DNA from: Bacteroidales bacterium
GTDB lineage: Bacteria; Bacteroidota; Bacteroidia; Bacteroidales; WCHB1-69
Reading direction: 5' to 3'
Length of the DNA stretch: 46,267 bases
NCBI GenBank assembly: GCA_017549765.1
Contig: JAFYNM010000007.1
Span: 1 to 46,267, forward strand
Within the stretch, counting starts at the first letter, position 1. Every line of letters begins with the position of its first letter. The position numbers and the translations under genes are program-made. The notes under the pieces are model-generated. The model had not been told where the DNA came from, searched no databases, and worked only from the letters and a program-made list of their open reading frames with translations. This document shows, piece after piece, positions 31,900 to 40,937 of the stretch.

Positions 31900-32634
31900 A
31901 TGACCAACGAATTTGATCGTATACAATATGCTCCAATACAGAACCACCGATATGAGCGGTGGTTCCGAGAGGTGCAATATAACGGCAAAGAGCTCAATGA
32001 GGATGGAAAAAAAGAGTTTTTACAGATGGTTGATGAAATAATTTCCATTCATTTGGAAGGTTTACCAGTACTGAAAGAAGCTCTTGATAGCATCAAAGAT
32101 TTGCACGATGAATTCCACGAAGCCTATAGGGTTGTAATTTCTGTTTTGCAGTTTACCATAATAACCATGATCGACAGTATGGTTATCAGCAAATATTTTA
32201 TTTTGGCCGACAAAGACTATGACCGACGGTTTATGCGTGGAAAAATGAAAGTAATTCTTAACGAGGGGTTCAAGAAACTTTATGGCTTTGAGGAAAAGAC
32301 ACACCAGAAGTCTGAGTGGAATAGACTTGTCCCTATTCTGAAAATATTTCCAGAGGACATCAAAGTCCAGTATAAACAATTATCGTCTTTACTCGAAGAA
32401 CATTCCAAATCTTCCTCTTGGTGGAGAAACGAACGTAATGTGGAAACTCATCTTAATGCTGAAAAACTCTACGAATCAAGAAGCGAGGATGTCGTGGAAA
32501 GCAAGGTAATGATGGAATCTTTAAAGTTATTCGACACTCTTTATGCAGTAAATCGTTTTCTAACAAACATGTACGCATGTTTTCTTAATAGTCTTATACA
32601 TAAGTATCGGCGTGGAGAATTGTTAGAGGACTAG
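31900..32634 (+). CDS. Helical protein with HEPN-like RxxxxH motif, upstream of the type I restriction operon
   Basis: A 244-residue protein not confidently recognised. It is almost entirely helical, with no signal peptide. A hydrophobic helix at about 77-100 (YRVVISVLQFTIITMIDSMV) is long enough for one membrane pass but could be a buried helix. Near residue 179 the string RNVETH, in the context WWRNERNVETHLNAEKLYES, fits the R-x4-H motif of HEPN ribonucleases, which sits between two helices as here. If it is a HEPN protein it could be an RNase effector. It has its own promoter and lies 123 bases before hsdM; base composition is AT-rich like the OLD gene. The assignment is a motif-level inference. 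Confidence 0.55.
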   Translation: MTNEFDRIQYAPIQNHRYERWFREVQYNGKELNEDGKKEFLQMVDEIISIHLEGLPVLKEALDSIKDLHDEFHEAYRVVISVLQFTIITMIDSMVISKYFILADKDYDRRFMRGKMKVILNEGFKKLYGFEEKTHQKSEWNRLVPILKIFPEDIKVQYKQLSSLLEEHSKSSSWWRNERNVETHLNAEKLYESRSEDVVESKVMMESLKLFDTLYAVNRFLTNMYACFLNSLIHKYRRGELLED

Positions 32635-32701
32635 AGTTGGACAAAAGAACACTCCACAAAATCGTTTCTTTCTTCATTTTCAATCTGTTTATTGCCATTT
32701 A

Positions 32702-32733
32702 TTTGTGCTTTTTTGCTATTTTTGCTATTTTTG
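32702..32733 (+). promoter_or_regulatory. Promoter of the hsd operon with tandem -7 boxes
   Basis: TTTG at 32702-32705, 20 bases, TATTTTTG at 32726-32733: a perfect Bacteroidetes promoter. A second identical TATTTTTG stands directly before it at 32717-32724, nine bases out of step. The leader is about 18-20 bases. Confidence 0.75.
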
Positions 32734-32757
32734 CGGGTTGATTGTTATTAATACTAT

Positions 32758-34269
32758 ATGGCAAAGAAAACCAATACGGCAGACCTCGGTTTTGAGGATA
32801 AAATATGGAAAGCGGCGGACCTGCTGCGCGGTTCCATCGATGCAGCCGAATATAAGAATGTGGTATTAGGGCTCATTTTCTTGAAGTATATCTCTGATTG
32901 CTTTGATGTGAAACACCAACAATTAGTGGATGAGGGCGATGGCTTTGAAGAGGATAAGGATGAATACACATCCGAGAATATCTTCTATGTGCCGGCTGAT
33001 GCCCGCTGGAGTGTGATTTCTGAGGCGGCGCACACACCCGAGATTGGCAAGGTGATTGACAATGCCATGATGGAGATTGAAAAAGAAAATGCACGCCTTA
33101 AAGGTATCTTGCCAAAGAACTTTGCGCGTCCCGAACTCGACAAACGCCGTCTAGGTGATGTCGTGGACCTTTTTACCAATACTATTGAGCTGGGCAAACG
33201 AGAAGAAAACAAAGACCTTTTGGGTCGTACATACGAATATTGCCTCTCCAAGTTTGCTTCGCTTGAAGGCAAAAATGCTGGCGAATTCTATACACCCAGC
33301 TGCATCGTTCGTACCATTGTGGGCGTGCTTGAGCCTTTTAAAGGTCGATGTTACGACCCAGCAATGGGCAGTGGCGGTATGTTTGTGCAAAGTGCCGACT
33401 TTGTGAAACACCATCAAGGGGATATCAAGAACCTCAGCATTTTTGGACAGGAGATTAACGCTAACACGCGCAAAATGGCCATGATGAACTTGGCTATTCG
33501 TGGAATTGAAGCTAATCTGGGCGACAAGAACGCTGATACTTTTTTCGACGACCAACATCCTACTTTAAAAGCTGATTTTGTGATGGCCAATCCGCCTTTT
33601 AACATGAGCGATTGGGGTGCCGACAAATTGCAAGATGATGTTCGTTGGAAATATGGCATACCACCTGCTGGAAATGCCAACTTTGCATGGATGGAGCACA
33701 TGATCAGCCATCTCTCTCCCACAGGTCGAATAGGTTTAGTGTTGGCCAATGGATCTTTGAGCAGCCAGACGGGAGGCGAGGGCGAGATTCGTAAAAATAT
33801 CTTACAGGCAGACTTGGTGGAGGGCATTGTTGCACTTCCCAGCCAGTTGTTCTACAGTACGGGCATTCCCGTTTGTCTTTGGTTCTTAAGCAGGCAAAAA
33901 GCGCAACCTGGAAAGGTGCTTTTTGTTGATGCCCGCAATATGGGCACGATGGTGACGCGCAAGCTACGCGAGATGACCGAAACCGACATTGAGCGTATTG
34001 CCCAGACTTTTACCGATTATCGCAACGGAAATCTCGCTGATGAAAAAGGCTATTGTGCCGTGAAGACCCTTGATGATGTGGCTGCGCAAGACCATATTCT
34101 AACTCCAGGCCGTTATGTGGGTATTGCCGAACAGGAGGATGATGGGGAACCTTTTGAGGAGAAGATGAACCGCCTTACCACCGAATTGAGCGGACTTTTC
34201 CAAGAGAGCCACCGGTTGGAGGAGGAAATAAAGAAGCAATTGGGAAACATAGGATTTAAGATAGAATAA
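32758..34269 (+). CDS. hsdM: Type I restriction-modification system, DNA methyltransferase subunit
   Basis: A 503-residue N6-adenine methyltransferase that with HsdS methylates the recognition sequence and with HsdR forms the restriction complex. The N-terminal helical HsdM_N domain starts FEDKIWKAADLLRGSIDAAEYKNVVLGLIFLKYIS split over residues 12-46. The catalytic domain has the AdoMet motif DPAMGSGGMF (200-209) preceded by GEFYTP, and the catalytic NPPF at 278-281. Length is normal. Two bases separate its stop from the next start. GC content looks higher than that of hsdS and the OLD gene. Confidence 0.96.
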   Translation: MAKKTNTADLGFEDKIWKAADLLRGSIDAAEYKNVVLGLIFLKYISDCFDVKHQQLVDEGDGFEEDKDEYTSENIFYVPADARWSVISEAAHTPEIGKVIDNAMMEIEKENARLKGILPKNFARPELDKRRLGDVVDLFTNTIELGKREENKDLLGRTYEYCLSKFASLEGKNAGEFYTPSCIVRTIVGVLEPFKGRCYDPAMGSGGMFVQSADFVKHHQGDIKNLSIFGQEINANTRKMAMMNLAIRGIEANLGDKNADTFFDDQHPTLKADFVMANPPFNMSDWGADKLQDDVRWKYGIPPAGNANFAWMEHMISHLSPTGRIGLVLANGSLSSQTGGEGEIRKNILQADLVEGIVALPSQLFYSTGIPVCLWFLSRQKAQPGKVLFVDARNMGTMVTRKLREMTETDIERIAQTFTDYRNGNLADEKGYCAVKTLDDVAAQDHILTPGRYVGIAEQEDDGEPFEEKMNRLTTELSGLFQESHRLEEEIKKQLGNIGFKIE

Positions 34270-34271
34270 TT

Positions 34272-34700
34272 ATGGATACGATAGTTCAATGGACAACAAT
34301 CTTTAGCCCAATTATTGCTGTGCTATTGGCAATATGGATGGTTTGGAGTAGCAATAGAGATACAGCTAAACAGATTGATAGCATTAAGGAAAGTACCTCT
34401 CGTCAGATTGAGAGAATCAAGGATTTGTCTCGCCAAATGATAGAAGCATCCATTAAACAGGTGGAATTGGAAATAGAAAAGACGCTTCTATTAGCTCGAC
34501 AGGCCCAACAAGAATGGGAGGGTGTAAAAGAGATAAATAAGTCAGAGATGAATTTATACGAATATTGGCATAAGGGGCAAATGAGAGATTATCAAGAACA
34601 AAAGCCTCAAAGGGACTATCAATTATATTCCTCTTTTGTTAAAAAATTAGAGGTCATCAAGAAAAACTTAGAAGCTAACAAAAAAGGACTGAATGCATAG
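34272..34700 (+). CDS. Small membrane-anchored coiled-coil protein inside the hsd operon
   Basis: A 142-residue protein. One N-terminal membrane helix (residues about 8-26, TIFSPIIAVLLAIWMVW) is followed by a long charged helix with heptad character (about 30-80: AKQIDSIKESTSRQIERIKD, MIEASIKQVELEIEKTLLLA) and a second helix at the C-terminus. No enzyme motif. It starts two bases after hsdM and ends 16 before hsdS, so it is certainly part of the operon. Core type I systems do not need such a subunit. Membrane anchoring of the complex, or sensing of DNA entry, is an inference from topology and position only. Confidence 0.72.
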   Translation: MDTIVQWTTIFSPIIAVLLAIWMVWSSNRDTAKQIDSIKESTSRQIERIKDLSRQMIEASIKQVELEIEKTLLLARQAQQEWEGVKEINKSEMNLYEYWHKGQMRDYQEQKPQRDYQLYSSFVKKLEVIKKNLEANKKGLNA

Positions 34701-34716
34701 CATAGAAGATTGAAGA

Positions 34717-35889
34717 ATGGCAAAATTAGGAGATTATATATTAGATATTGCTGCGGGTCCTTTTGGCTCTAACCTTAAGGTGGATTGCTTTGTGACAAAG
34801 GGCTTTCCTATTATAGATGGTGCTAATTTGAAAGGTTTCAAGGTTACGGATAATGTGACAAAATTCGTAACCGAAGATAAAGCTAGAAGTCTTCATCGTT
34901 CAATCGCAAAAAGGAATGATGTTGTTGTCACTATCAGTGGAAATGTTGGTCAAATATCGTATATTCCTAATGATTCAAAATATGTAGAATATCTTGTCTC
35001 TCAAAGACAATTCCGTGTGACATTTAATACGGAAAAAGTTTTTGTCCCTTATTTGGTGTACTATTTCCACACGAAAGAAGGACAGCATAAGATATTGTCT
35101 TTTGCCAATCAAACAGGGGTCCCAGCTTTGGCTCAACCACTCAAGAATTTTAGGAATATAGATGTAGACTTACCTTCGATAGAAGAACAGTGCAAAATTG
35201 TAGCTATATTAACTTCCATTGACAACAAAATCGAAGTAAATCAGTGTATAAATGATAATTTAGAGCAGCAAGCGCAAGCCTTATTCAAGTCGTGGTTTGT
35301 GGATTTTGAGCCTTTCAAGGATGGAGAATTTGTGGAAAGTAAGTTGGGGATGATTCCGAAGGGATGGAGAGTAGGAACGCTTGGCGAGCTTTGTAATTTC
35401 AAGAGAGGAAAGAACTTGCTGACAAAAGATGCATTACCTGGTGAGGTGCCAGTGGTGGCTGGAGGTCTTGAGCCATCCTGTTATCACCGTGTTTCCAACA
35501 CAAAAGCACCTGTGGTAACGGTAAGTGGTTCCGGAGCTAATGCTGGTTTTATGCGTATGTACTATCAGGAAGTATGGGCATCAGATTGCTCATTTATCGA
35601 CTCCACCTGCGACAGTTTATTCTTTGTGTATTGTTTCCTTTCGGCAAATAGAAGATTGCTGAAACACGCACAAACAGGAGCTGTTCAGCCTCATGTGAAA
35701 CCTGCCGATATTCATGGTTTTGAATTAGTAATACCTCCCAAAAAGGTCATTGATCAATTCCAAAGAATTGTGGCCGATACATTCACAATGAGAGGCAATA
35801 ATGAGAAAGAATCCCGTCGTCTAGCAACTCTTCGCGACACCTTGCTGCCAAAATTAATGTCGGGACAAATAAAAGTAAACGAATTATGA
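34717..35889 (+). CDS. hsdS: Type I restriction-modification system, specificity subunit
   Basis: A 390-residue HsdS with two target-recognition domains. TRD1 spans about 1-155; the central conserved helix begins LPSIEEQCKIVAILTSIDNK and continues to LFKSWFVDFEPF (about 155-205); TRD2 runs to about 340 (LGMIPKGWRVGTLGELCNF ... VVTVSGSGANAGFM); the second conserved helix ends LRDTLLPKLMSGQIKVNEL. This gives a bipartite target, whose sequence cannot be predicted. Its stop overlaps the next start (ATGA), which couples it to the OLD nuclease. It is AT-rich relative to hsdM, as expected for exchangeable specificity genes. No inverted hsdS fragments are seen nearby, so no phase-variable shuffling is evident. 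Confidence 0.95.
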   Translation: MAKLGDYILDIAAGPFGSNLKVDCFVTKGFPIIDGANLKGFKVTDNVTKFVTEDKARSLHRSIAKRNDVVVTISGNVGQISYIPNDSKYVEYLVSQRQFRVTFNTEKVFVPYLVYYFHTKEGQHKILSFANQTGVPALAQPLKNFRNIDVDLPSIEEQCKIVAILTSIDNKIEVNQCINDNLEQQAQALFKSWFVDFEPFKDGEFVESKLGMIPKGWRVGTLGELCNFKRGKNLLTKDALPGEVPVVAGGLEPSCYHRVSNTKAPVVTVSGSGANAGFMRMYYQEVWASDCSFIDSTCDSLFFVYCFLSANRRLLKHAQTGAVQPHVKPADIHGFELVIPPKKVIDQFQRIVADTFTMRGNNEKESRRLATLRDTLLPKLMSGQIKVNEL

Positions 35890-37733
35890 GCACTAATATG
35901 AGAATTAAGAAAGCAATTATTGACAATTTTAAATCCATTGACCATATTGAATTAGATTTTGACAAGGTCGGGGATAGTTATACTAAAATATTTGTGGGTG
36001 TTAACGAGTCTGGCAAAAGTAATATCCTAGAAGCTTTGTCGTATTTCAAGGTGCCAGACAACAATGTCTCTTCCGATAGTTTTTGTAACCAAAAGATTGA
36101 AGATAGAGATTCATGTAGCATTCTTTTCGAATTAGAGCATGACCCTGAAACGTTTTTGGTTCTCAATGAAAAAAACAGGAAGGAACCTGAAATCAACATT
36201 TCACTTTCTAATATTACCAAGAAAGTTTATCTTCCCATGGGAGCAAATAGATTCGCTTATTGCTATGATTATGATTTAGAATTATTGGATAACAATCTCT
36301 ATGTTAAAGACGTTCCTATGCCAAGTCAATTTGGAACTGGACATGCGATTAAAAAAAGTATTGTTGGAGAAGCAAAAAAGGATGAGAAATGTATTCAACT
36401 TACAAAAGAATTTATTCTACAGAATTATAAAAATTTAATTGACGATTATGTTCAGAAGCAGGAACCTGTGGTTTCTGTATGGAAAGCTTCTTCAGAATAC
36501 TTATTGTCAAATGTCAATCTTAATGTTTTCTCTCAAAATATCGACTCAAATAAACCTTTACGGAATATATTTTATTTGAGTGGGTATAAAGATCAAAAAT
36601 CTATTACTAATGCAATAATTAAAATTACTGTTCCGACCAAAAAAAGTATTCTTTCAAGCAAACTGAATAAAGCCATTAATGACTATATCAACAAGGTCTG
36701 GAGCAATAAGATAAACATCGTGATTGAAATAACCGAAACTGGATTTCTGACTTTTCTTATTAAAGATCAGGGTGCTGAAAATGAGCATAATAGATTTTTA
36801 ATAACTGAAAGAAGTCAGGGCGCCCAGCAGTTTTTATCCTTAATATTGTCTTTGTCCTTGGAGGCGGAGAGTCATGAGAGGAAGAATGAGTTGATATTAA
36901 TCGATGAACCAGAAACGCATTTACATCCTTCCGGAATTAGAGATTTGGGCAGAGAATTGCTGAAAATCGGACACGAAAATTATGTCTTTTTGGCGACCCA
37001 TTCTCCTTTTATCATTGATAAAAAACATAAGGAACGGCATTATATTGTAAAAAAGAATACAAAGGCTATCTCAGAGGTGGTAAGAATTAAAGAGTCTGAC
37101 AATCTCATTGACGACGAAGTCTTAAATGAAGCTTTTGGTATTAATGTCTATCAGGATTTGTTGAATCCTCATAGCATTTTGGTAGAAGGAACATCAGATA
37201 AAGTTATTTTGCAAAAAGTATTTTCTCTATTAGGTCGGAAAGATATTGGAATCACCAATGGACATGGAACAAATATTGACACAGTAGCTTCTAAAATGAA
37301 CTTTGATAATATTTCCGTACTAGTTTTAACTGACGATGACAAGGATGGGAAAAAATATAAAGCAGACATCATCAGAATAGGCGGCGTGTTTAATGAGAAT
37401 AATGTTTTCACTATTCGTGATTTGGAAGGTGGGATTATTAATCAAGGAACTATTGAGGATGCGTTGGGGATTGATTATATTCAATCCCAGTTCAGAGATT
37501 TCTGTATCAATCAATTTGGCCAAGAACTTTCTGGATTCGAACTAGTTTACGACCAACCTGTGATGTCACAAATAATTGTATTCTTGAAACGTAAGAAGAA
37601 ATATAACAGTTTGATTATCGATGCTTTAAAAAAGCAGGTTTCTGATAATTTCAACCCTAGTAAAACTGCTTTAAACAAGCAATTTGGAATTTTAAAGGGT
37701 TTGGCGGGAAAAATAATTGAAAAGTTGAATTAA
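35886..37733 (+). CDS. OLD-family endonuclease: ABC-type ATPase fused to TOPRIM domain
   Basis: A 615-residue protein. The split ATPase has Walker A GVNESGKS at 38-45, a signature-like RSQGAQQFLSL at 309-319, Walker B LILIDEPETHLHPSG (Asp340-Glu341) and the switch His372 in ATHSPF. The C-terminal TOPRIM domain has Glu434 in ILVEGTSDK and the DxD triplet at 483-485 in LTDDDKDG, the metal-binding residues of OLD nucleases. The start overlaps the hsdS stop (ATGA), and hsdR follows after 14 bases, so it is embedded between S and R. R-linked ATPase genes (rlo) are known from Campylobacter type I loci; whether this is the same family needs a comparison. No UvrD helicase (GajB) accompanies it, so it is not a Gabija pair. 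Notably AT-rich. Confidence 0.88.
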   Translation: MSTNMRIKKAIIDNFKSIDHIELDFDKVGDSYTKIFVGVNESGKSNILEALSYFKVPDNNVSSDSFCNQKIEDRDSCSILFELEHDPETFLVLNEKNRKEPEINISLSNITKKVYLPMGANRFAYCYDYDLELLDNNLYVKDVPMPSQFGTGHAIKKSIVGEAKKDEKCIQLTKEFILQNYKNLIDDYVQKQEPVVSVWKASSEYLLSNVNLNVFSQNIDSNKPLRNIFYLSGYKDQKSITNAIIKITVPTKKSILSSKLNKAINDYINKVWSNKINIVIEITETGFLTFLIKDQGAENEHNRFLITERSQGAQQFLSLILSLSLEAESHERKNELILIDEPETHLHPSGIRDLGRELLKIGHENYVFLATHSPFIIDKKHKERHYIVKKNTKAISEVVRIKESDNLIDDEVLNEAFGINVYQDLLNPHSILVEGTSDKVILQKVFSLLGRKDIGITNGHGTNIDTVASKMNFDNISVLVLTDDDKDGKKYKADIIRIGGVFNENNVFTIRDLEGGIINQGTIEDALGIDYIQSQFRDFCINQFGQELSGFELVYDQPVMSQIIVFLKRKKKYNSLIIDALKKQVSDNFNPSKTALNKQFGILKGLAGKIIEKLN

Positions 37734-37747
37734 TTTACCTCAGCAAT

Positions 37748-40700
37748 ATGTCGGATTACAACGAAGACCATTACGAGCAGACGCTGATTGAGCTGTTTAC
37801 CGAGCGGCTGGATTACGACTACCTTAACGGTTACGAGGCACAAGAGGCTTTTGATGACAAGGACTACTATTGTCCTGTCTATCTCGAACGGCTGCAGATG
37901 AAACTGCGCGATCTCAATCCCAAACTGCCGCAATCGGCCCTTGATGAAGCCGAGCGCAAGCTTCTTCACATCGAGGCGGGCAACATGGTTCAGAACAACG
38001 AACTCTTTATGGACTACCTGCAACATGGCATAGAGGTGACTTTCCACGACGGACATGAGCTGAAAAATGACATTGTGTATTTGGTTGACTATCAAAGCAT
38101 CACCAACAACGACTTTTTATTGATCAACCAATGGACCTATGTTGAGAAATCGAAGAAGCGGGCCGATCTGATTGTTTTCTTAAATGGTCTTCCGGTGGTG
38201 CTAATGGAACTGAAATCGCCCTCGCGAGAGGAAACGGATGCCAGTGCGGCCTATCGCCAATTGAAGAACTATATGAAGGAGATTCCTACTATGTTCACTT
38301 ACAATGTATTCTGTGTAATGAGCGATATGGCGGAATCGAAAGCAGGCACCATCACCTCCAACGAGGATCGTTTTATGCAATGGAAATCGAAAGACGGCGT
38401 GTATGAAAGCACCGAAGTGGTGGATTACGATGTCTTTTTCGAAGGAATGTTCCGTAAAGAACGGCTCCTTGACATCATCAAGAACTTTGTTTGTTATAGC
38501 AAAGAAGAGGGAAAAGACAATAAGATTTTAGCGGGTTATCATCAGTATTTCGCTGTCAACAAAGCCATCCAGCGCACTCGTAGCGCGGTGACGGGCGATG
38601 GTAAAATTGGTGTTTTCTGGCATACACAGGGCAGTGGCAAATCATTGTCAATGGTGTTCTACGCTCATCTGTTGCAAAGTGCCGTCTCGCAACCCACCAT
38701 CGTGGTAATTACGGACCGCAACGATCTTGACAACCAGCTTTACGGACAGTTTGCCAAATGCAAAGACTTTCTGCGTCAGGTGCCTATCCAAGCCACTTCG
38801 CGAGAGCATCTGCAAGAACTGTTGGATGGCAGAACGGCCAACGGCATCATTTTCACGACAATGCAGAAGTTTGAGGAATACGATGCTCCTCTTTCCACCC
38901 GCCGCAACATCATCGTGATGAGCGACGAGGCTCACCGCGGACAATATGGATTCGAGGAAAAGATTGATCCTGTTACGGGAAAAGTAAGCGTGGGCACCGC
39001 CCGACTCATTCACGATTCTTTGCCACACGCATCGTTCATCGGTTTCACAGGCACACCGGTGGCCTTGAAAGACCGTAACACCATCGAAGTCTTCGGCGAT
39101 TGCATTGATGTGTATGATATGACACAGAGTGTGTTGGACCACGCCACCGTGCCAGTTTATTACGAGAGTCGTGTAATCAATCTGAAACTTGACGAAGAAA
39201 CCTTGCAGCTTATTGATAAGGAATATGAGCTGTTAGAGGCTGAAGGAGCCGATGCCCAGCAAATTGAAAAGAGTAAACACGACCTCTCTCATTTGGAGGA
39301 ACTTCTGGGCGCAGATTCAACCATCGATTCGTTGGTTCGAGATATTCTCAACCATTACGAAAATTACCGAGAGCAGGAGCTCACCGGCAAAGCGATGATT
39401 GTAGCATATAGTCGTCCTATTGCCATAAAGATTTACAAACGTATTCTTGAACTTCGCCCGACGTGGACCGAGAAGGTGAAGTGCGTGATGACCAGCGGCA
39501 ACAACGATCCCGAAGAGTGGCGTGACATTATTGGCAACAGACAATATAAGCAGGAACTCGCGAAGAAGTTCAAGGACGACAACGACCCGATGAAGATTGC
39601 CATTGTGGTGGATATGTGGCTTACTGGCTTCGATGTGCCTAGTCTGGCCACCATGTATGTTTTCAAACCAATGAGCGGTCACAACCTGATGCAGGCCATT
39701 GCCCGCGTGAATCGTGTTTTCAAGGATAAAGAAGGTGGTTTGGTGGTCGATTACATTGGCATTGCCCAAGCCTTAAAGCAGGCAATGAAGTTCTACACCG
39801 AAGGCGACCGAAGGAAATTCGGTGATCCCGACATCAAGACCACAGCTCTGAAGAAATTCCAGGAAGAATTGGAAATATGCCGTGACTTAATGCATGGCTT
39901 TGATTATTCAAAATTCAAGGATTCGTCAGACTTAAAGCGTGCAGAAATCATCAAAGGCGGCACCAACTTCATGCTTTCCGTTAATATGCAGGAAAAGAGG
40001 AGCGATTATATGAAACACGCTACCTTGCTGCATCAGGCTATCACCCTCTGTCGTAGTTTGCTAAATGAAAACCAACGTTGGGAAAGTGCATTTTTCGAGA
40101 CAGTTCGTGTGATGCTCATCCGACTTAACGGCAAAGGCAAATTCTCCAAGAAAGACATCGACGAGCGCATCCGTGAATTGATGAAGCAGAGTGTGAAGAG
40201 CGAAGGAGTCATTAATCTTTTTCAAGACAACCAAAAGGATTTCTCCCTCAGCGATCCGGCATTCCTTGAGGAACTTGCCAAAATGAAGGAAAAGAACATC
40301 TCTATCCAAATTTTGGAAAATCTTTTGAAGGAGAAAGTGAGATCATTTCAGCATAAGAACCTAGTACAGAGTGAGAAATTCTCTGAGATGCTAAACTACG
40401 CGCTTAGCTGCTATTTGAAAGGAATGCTCTCTAACGAAGAGGTGATTCAGGAATTACTGAAGTTAGCCTCGCAAATTAAGGAGACTGAACAGCAAGGCAA
40501 TGACCTCGGGTTGACCGATGAGGAAAAAGCCTTTTACGATGCGCTTACCCGACCGCAAGCCGTGAAAGATCTCTATGAAAATGATGAATTGGTGGCAATG
40601 ACCAAAGAACTTACCGAAACACTTCGCAAGAACCGCACCATTGACTGGCAACATAAAGAGTCTGCCCGTGCCGGTATGCGTAAGATGGTGAAACGCTTGC

Positions 40701-40891
40701 TAAAGAAATACAAATATCCACCCGAGGAGGCAGAACACGCCCTAGACATAGTATTGAAGCAATGTGAGGAGTGGAGTGATGAAGAGGAATATGAGGTGGC
40801 AGAACCAACTATCGTCAAAATGTATCCGAAGACAGAGGAAAAGACATTGGGCATGGCGGCGGAAGATGAAGCGCCATACGGTAATGCATAA
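37748..40891 (+). CDS. hsdR: Type I restriction enzyme, endonuclease/translocase subunit
   Basis: A 1047-residue motor and nuclease. The N-terminal PD-(D/E)XK site is Asp140 (KRADLIVF), Glu154 and Lys156 (MELKSPSREE) with the QxxxY motif at 171-175. The SF2 translocase has Walker A TQGSGKS (293-299), DEAH at 393-396, FTGTP and the later LTGFDVP and IARVNR motifs. The C-terminal helical domain (about 850-1040) contacts the methyltransferase core. All catalytic residues look intact, so the system should restrict. It cuts unmethylated DNA after translocation. Its codon use resembles hsdM more than the genes between them. Confidence 0.96.
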   Translation: MSDYNEDHYEQTLIELFTERLDYDYLNGYEAQEAFDDKDYYCPVYLERLQMKLRDLNPKLPQSALDEAERKLLHIEAGNMVQNNELFMDYLQHGIEVTFHDGHELKNDIVYLVDYQSITNNDFLLINQWTYVEKSKKRADLIVFLNGLPVVLMELKSPSREETDASAAYRQLKNYMKEIPTMFTYNVFCVMSDMAESKAGTITSNEDRFMQWKSKDGVYESTEVVDYDVFFEGMFRKERLLDIIKNFVCYSKEEGKDNKILAGYHQYFAVNKAIQRTRSAVTGDGKIGVFWHTQGSGKSLSMVFYAHLLQSAVSQPTIVVITDRNDLDNQLYGQFAKCKDFLRQVPIQATSREHLQELLDGRTANGIIFTTMQKFEEYDAPLSTRRNIIVMSDEAHRGQYGFEEKIDPVTGKVSVGTARLIHDSLPHASFIGFTGTPVALKDRNTIEVFGDCIDVYDMTQSVLDHATVPVYYESRVINLKLDEETLQLIDKEYELLEAEGADAQQIEKSKHDLSHLEELLGADSTIDSLVRDILNHYENYREQELTGKAMIVAYSRPIAIKIYKRILELRPTWTEKVKCVMTSGNNDPEEWRDIIGNRQYKQELAKKFKDDNDPMKIAIVVDMWLTGFDVPSLATMYVFKPMSGHNLMQAIARVNRVFKDKEGGLVVDYIGIAQALKQAMKFYTEGDRRKFGDPDIKTTALKKFQEELEICRDLMHGFDYSKFKDSSDLKRAEIIKGGTNFMLSVNMQEKRSDYMKHATLLHQAITLCRSLLNENQRWESAFFETVRVMLIRLNGKGKFSKKDIDERIRELMKQSVKSEGVINLFQDNQKDFSLSDPAFLEELAKMKEKNISIQILENLLKEKVRSFQHKNLVQSEKFSEMLNYALSCYLKGMLSNEEVIQELLKLASQIKETEQQGNDLGLTDEEKAFYDALTRPQAVKDLYENDELVAMTKELTETLRKNRTIDWQHKESARAGMRKMVKRLLKKYKYPPEEAEHALDIVLKQCEEWSDEEEYEVAEPTIVKMYPKTEEKTLGMAAEDEAPYGNA

Positions 40892-40937
40892 CTATATTTT
40901 GGATTTAATCAAAAAGTTCTTTTTTATAAGCAAAACC

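Noticed and set aside
34717-35889. Phase-variable shuffling of hsdS
   Set aside because: No second or partial hsdS, no inverted repeats within the TRDs and no site-specific recombinase gene are present in the window.
35886-40891. Gabija (GajA/GajB) or PARIS assignment for the OLD gene and its neighbour
   Set aside because: The neighbour is a type I HsdR with an N-terminal PD-(D/E)XK site, not a UvrD-like GajB. PARIS has separate ATPase and TOPRIM proteins, whereas here they are fused.
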